Below are positions 7,412 through 9,043 of a stretch of DNA of 9,043 nt, one piece after another; position 1 is the stretch's first letter; the number at the start of each line of letters is the position of its first letter. The notes beneath the pieces are model-generated. The model searched no databases and had not been told where the DNA came from. It saw only the letters and a list, made by a program, of their open reading frames with translations. The stretch is taken from positions 1 to 9,043 of the forward strand of contig JAUXAK010000021.1 in the NCBI GenBank assembly GCA_030619955.1. Direction: 5' to 3'. A program made the position numbers and the translations under genes. Origin of the DNA: an archaeon. GTDB lineage: Archaea > Nanobdellota > Nanobdellia > Pacearchaeales > UBA284.

Positions 7412-9043
7412 TAAGAAAAAGAAAATTAATGCTCCTAAACCTGCTATGACCAAAATTAATAAAATAGTTACCCAAGGGAATACTGTCTTTTTTTTGCATT
7501 CACCTATACAGCATCTTGTTGTGTCAGTTGCTTCTACTAAATCACCTTTACATTTCATATCCTCATTACAAGGAATACCTCCTAAAGCAGAACAATAATC
7601 TAAACATACTCCGTCAATACAACATTTCAAAGCATCACTTGTTTCTTTCATTGTTCCTGAACAAGATTGATCTGAGTCGCATGAAATACCATTAATTTCT
7701 TGACAAGATTTTGGAATACATTTTCCTCCTTGAACACAGCATCTTTCTTCTGTTGTGTCAGCTGAAACAACCATTGTTCCAGATTTACATTCTTCATTTG
7801 TTGAACAAAGCTCGCCGCCCATTGCATTGCAAGAAAGTGATTGTTCTGAACAATAACCAGATTCACAACAAAATAAATCTGTTGAAGCTAACCACTGGCC
7901 TTCACAACTTTTTCCTTGAGCAGGATTACAAAGTTGGCCTATTTCAGAACAAGGCTGGCTTGCTGTAACACATTCACCCTTACAACAATAACCACCAGGA
8001 CTGTCACTTGATGTAATAAAAGGGATTATTATATTATTTTCAATACATTTTTGTTCAGGACTGCATATTTTTCCATTTATTTCTGAAATACACATTGACT
8101 TGCTAAATTCTTTACAGCATTTTCCTTCTATGCATTCATAAGAAACTTGAGCTTCATTTTCCAAGCATGAAGTTTTGCAAGTTCCCCATTTATCTTCACA
8201 ACCTTGGGCAACATTACAACATTCTCCTGTAAAACATGCTAAATTAATAGTTGTTCCAACATCAGAGCAATTGGCTACACAAGAATAACCTTGCTGTTCA
8301 CATTCAGAAAGATATGAATAAACAGGAAAAAATGAATAAAGTATTAAAGCAGTATCTCTTATAGGATCACATTCAAGGCAAGCCCATTCTCCACTTGCTT
8401 TTTGTTCTTTAAGCAAGGATTCTTCTATTTTTGAAATATCCCCTATATTCCTAGTGTCTGCTGCATTTGCCATTGCCATAGCAATAGCAGAATCATAATA
8501 TTTATTATAAGCTGTGTTTGGAGCAATATAAAAACCATCTTCATCTTCAGCTTGTAAAGAAGCAAGTAAATTAGAATAAACATCTTGTTTTGTTAATGCA
8601 AGAAGAAAAGCTTCAGGCAAAAGCTTTTTATTTTCAGATTCAGAAGATGCAATAACAAGATAAGGTAAAAATTGTTTTGAAACAGCTTTTTCTTTTCTTG
8701 AAAATGCATAAGCTGTCCATGCAGTTGCTTCATAATCACATTTACTAGAGTCAGAAGAAATACATGAAGATTCTAAACTAATAGTTAATTCATTATATTC
8801 TTGTGCTTGTTCAAACTGTGATGTTACAAACCACATTTCTTGACCTTCAATTATGTCTTTAAAAATAAAATTTGCACTTACAGAATCATCACAACTTATT
8901 TCAAATATTTTTTTAGCACATCCAGGTTTAAGAACTAACCAATAATCTTCTTGTGGATTAATATTAAAGCAATCTAAATCTCCAGTTTCAGGTTCTATTT
9001 TTCCATCTGATGAAATCTGAATTATATCTTCAGAGTCATCATA
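7109..9043 (-). CDS. Membrane-anchored surface protein with alpha/alpha-toroid-like domain and seven cysteine modules (5' end missing)
   Basis: Partial: 644 codons are visible and the frame stays open to the window edge. The first methionine in view (8834-8836) is preceded by 69 in-frame sense codons, so it is internal and the signal peptide must lie outside. Numbering from the edge: residues about 103-241 (8321-8737) contain TAWTAYAFS, YYDSAIAMAMA and LLKEQKASGEW followed by RDTALILYSF. These resemble the repeated helical hairpins of alpha/alpha toroids (prenyltransferase, squalene cyclase, alpha-2-macroglobulin type). Residues 248-516 hold seven six-cysteine modules. A membrane helix lies at 523-545 (WVTILLILVIAGLGALIFFF), followed by RKRRKPKK. 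The last 99 residues are a Pro/Ala/Lys/Arg-rich cytoplasmic tail. No catalytic residues are visible. The gene converges on the other surface genes with a 17-base gap. It is probably an envelope or contact protein; no named family is recognised. Confidence 0.85.
   Translation of the reverse strand, partial: YDDSEDIIQISSDGKIEPETGDLDCFNINPQEDYWLVLKPGCAKKIFEISCDDSVSANFIFKDIIEGQEMWFVTSQFEQAQEYNELTISLESSCISSDSSKCDYEATAWTAYAFSRKEKAVSKQFLPYLVIASSESENKKLLPEAFLLALTKQDVYSNLLASLQAEDEDGFYIAPNTAYNKYYDSAIAMAMANAADTRNIGDISKIEESLLKEQKASGEWACLECDPIRDTALILYSFFPVYSYLSECEQQGYSCVANCSDVGTTINLACFTGECCNVAQGCEDKWGTCKTSCLENEAQVSYECIEGKCCKEFSKSMCISEINGKICSPEQKCIENNIIIPFITSSDSPGGYCCKGECVTASQPCSEIGQLCNPAQGKSCEGQWLASTDLFCCESGYCSEQSLSCNAMGGELCSTNEECKSGTMVVSADTTEERCCVQGGKCIPKSCQEINGISCDSDQSCSGTMKETSDALKCCIDGVCLDYCSALGGIPCNEDMKCKGDLVEATDTTRCCIGECKKKTVFPWVTILLILVIAGLGALIFFFLRKRRKPKKIMPFTRGFPGVRPGLGVRPRARPTAMPARAKPMKIRSIRPAKPLARPKPAPKALLKPIPTAVPKPIPAPAAKPPKAKLKKKKVLEELKKISK
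7122..7154 (+). terminator. Candidate T-tract terminator for the plus-strand surface operon
   Basis: Three T-runs on the plus strand (five Ts at 7122-7126, six at 7142-7147, six at 7149-7154) begin 31 bases after the stop codon at 7089-7091. They are the antisense of lysine codons at the end of the convergent gene. With only 17 bases between the two stops, the terminator of this operon probably lies inside the opposing gene. No stable GC-rich hairpin is seen. Confidence 0.4.
7496..8302 (-). repeat. Seven tandem six-cysteine modules of two types
   Basis: Modules 1 (8216-8302) and 2 (8114-8200) share exactly the same spacing: C-x6-C-x3-C-x10-C-x4-CC. Modules 3 (7970-8092), 4 (7850-7951), 5 (7718-7831), 6 (7604-7705) and 7 (7496-7594) follow C-x(6-8)-C-x(5-7)-C-x(11-19)-CC-x(3-5)-C. 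They also share a glycine two residues before the second cysteine (GGELC, NGISC, GGIPC, NGKIC, IGQLC) and an (S/T)-D a few residues before the CC pair (SADTTEERCC, ATDTTRCC). Each module has six cysteines, suggesting three disulfides. The units differ in sequence, so the expansion is old. Confidence 0.85.

Noticed and set aside
7125..7499. Minus-strand 124-residue Lys/Thr/Ser-rich frame
   Set aside because: It overlaps the 3' end of the minus-strand surface gene in another frame; its low-complexity content mirrors the same repeats. The main frame has a coherent membrane helix and cysteine modules.
33..9043. Defence system, CRISPR array, toxin-antitoxin pair or mobile element
   Set aside because: No spaced repeats, nuclease, transposase, integrase or small paired genes are visible; the four genes fill nearly the whole window.

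Overview
The window looks like the chromosome of a low-GC archaeon, most likely a DPANN-type lineage (Woesearchaeota or Pacearchaeota would fit; this is inference). The signs are an archaeal-type diphthine synthase gene, a TATA-box promoter candidate, a GAGGTGA ribosome-binding site, AGA/ATA-rich codon use, very short intergenic gaps, and large secreted membrane-anchored proteins with PKD-like and cysteine-rich regions. No RNA gene, CRISPR array, insertion sequence or known defence system was found.

Layout: (1) dphB, 33-746 (+), the only gene with a confident biochemical function (diphthamide on translation factor aEF2). (2) A gap of about 54 bases with a TATA box at 760-767. (3) A surface-protein gene at 801-4325 (+; longest frame from 771): signal peptide, fibronectin-III-like N-terminal part, two PKD-like domains, a 26-cysteine region, C-terminal membrane anchor. 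(4) After 33 bases, a second surface-protein gene at 4359-7091 (+), probably co-transcribed: signal peptide opening with a triple 9-base repeat, unknown beta-rich ectodomain, one PKD domain, membrane anchor, and a cytoplasmic tail with a small helical GW...AF motif and poly-lysine. (5) A convergent gene at 7109-9043 (-), cut by the window edge. It encodes an alpha/alpha-toroid-like domain, seven six-cysteine modules of two types, a membrane anchor and a Pro/Ala/Lys/Arg-rich tail. Its frame stays open for 69 codons upstream of the first methionine in the window, so it is incomplete.

The three large proteins share one plan: export signal (unseen in the truncated one), large ectodomain, one C-terminal membrane helix, basic cytoplasmic end. 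They probably form part of the cell envelope or a contact/adhesion layer; dphB seems to be an unrelated housekeeping neighbour. The most notable points are the ordered array of two defensin-like and five CC-type cysteine modules, the pair of strongly basic cytoplasmic tails on the two convergent genes, and their lysine codons forming T-tracts on the opposite strand, where they could serve as each other's terminators.
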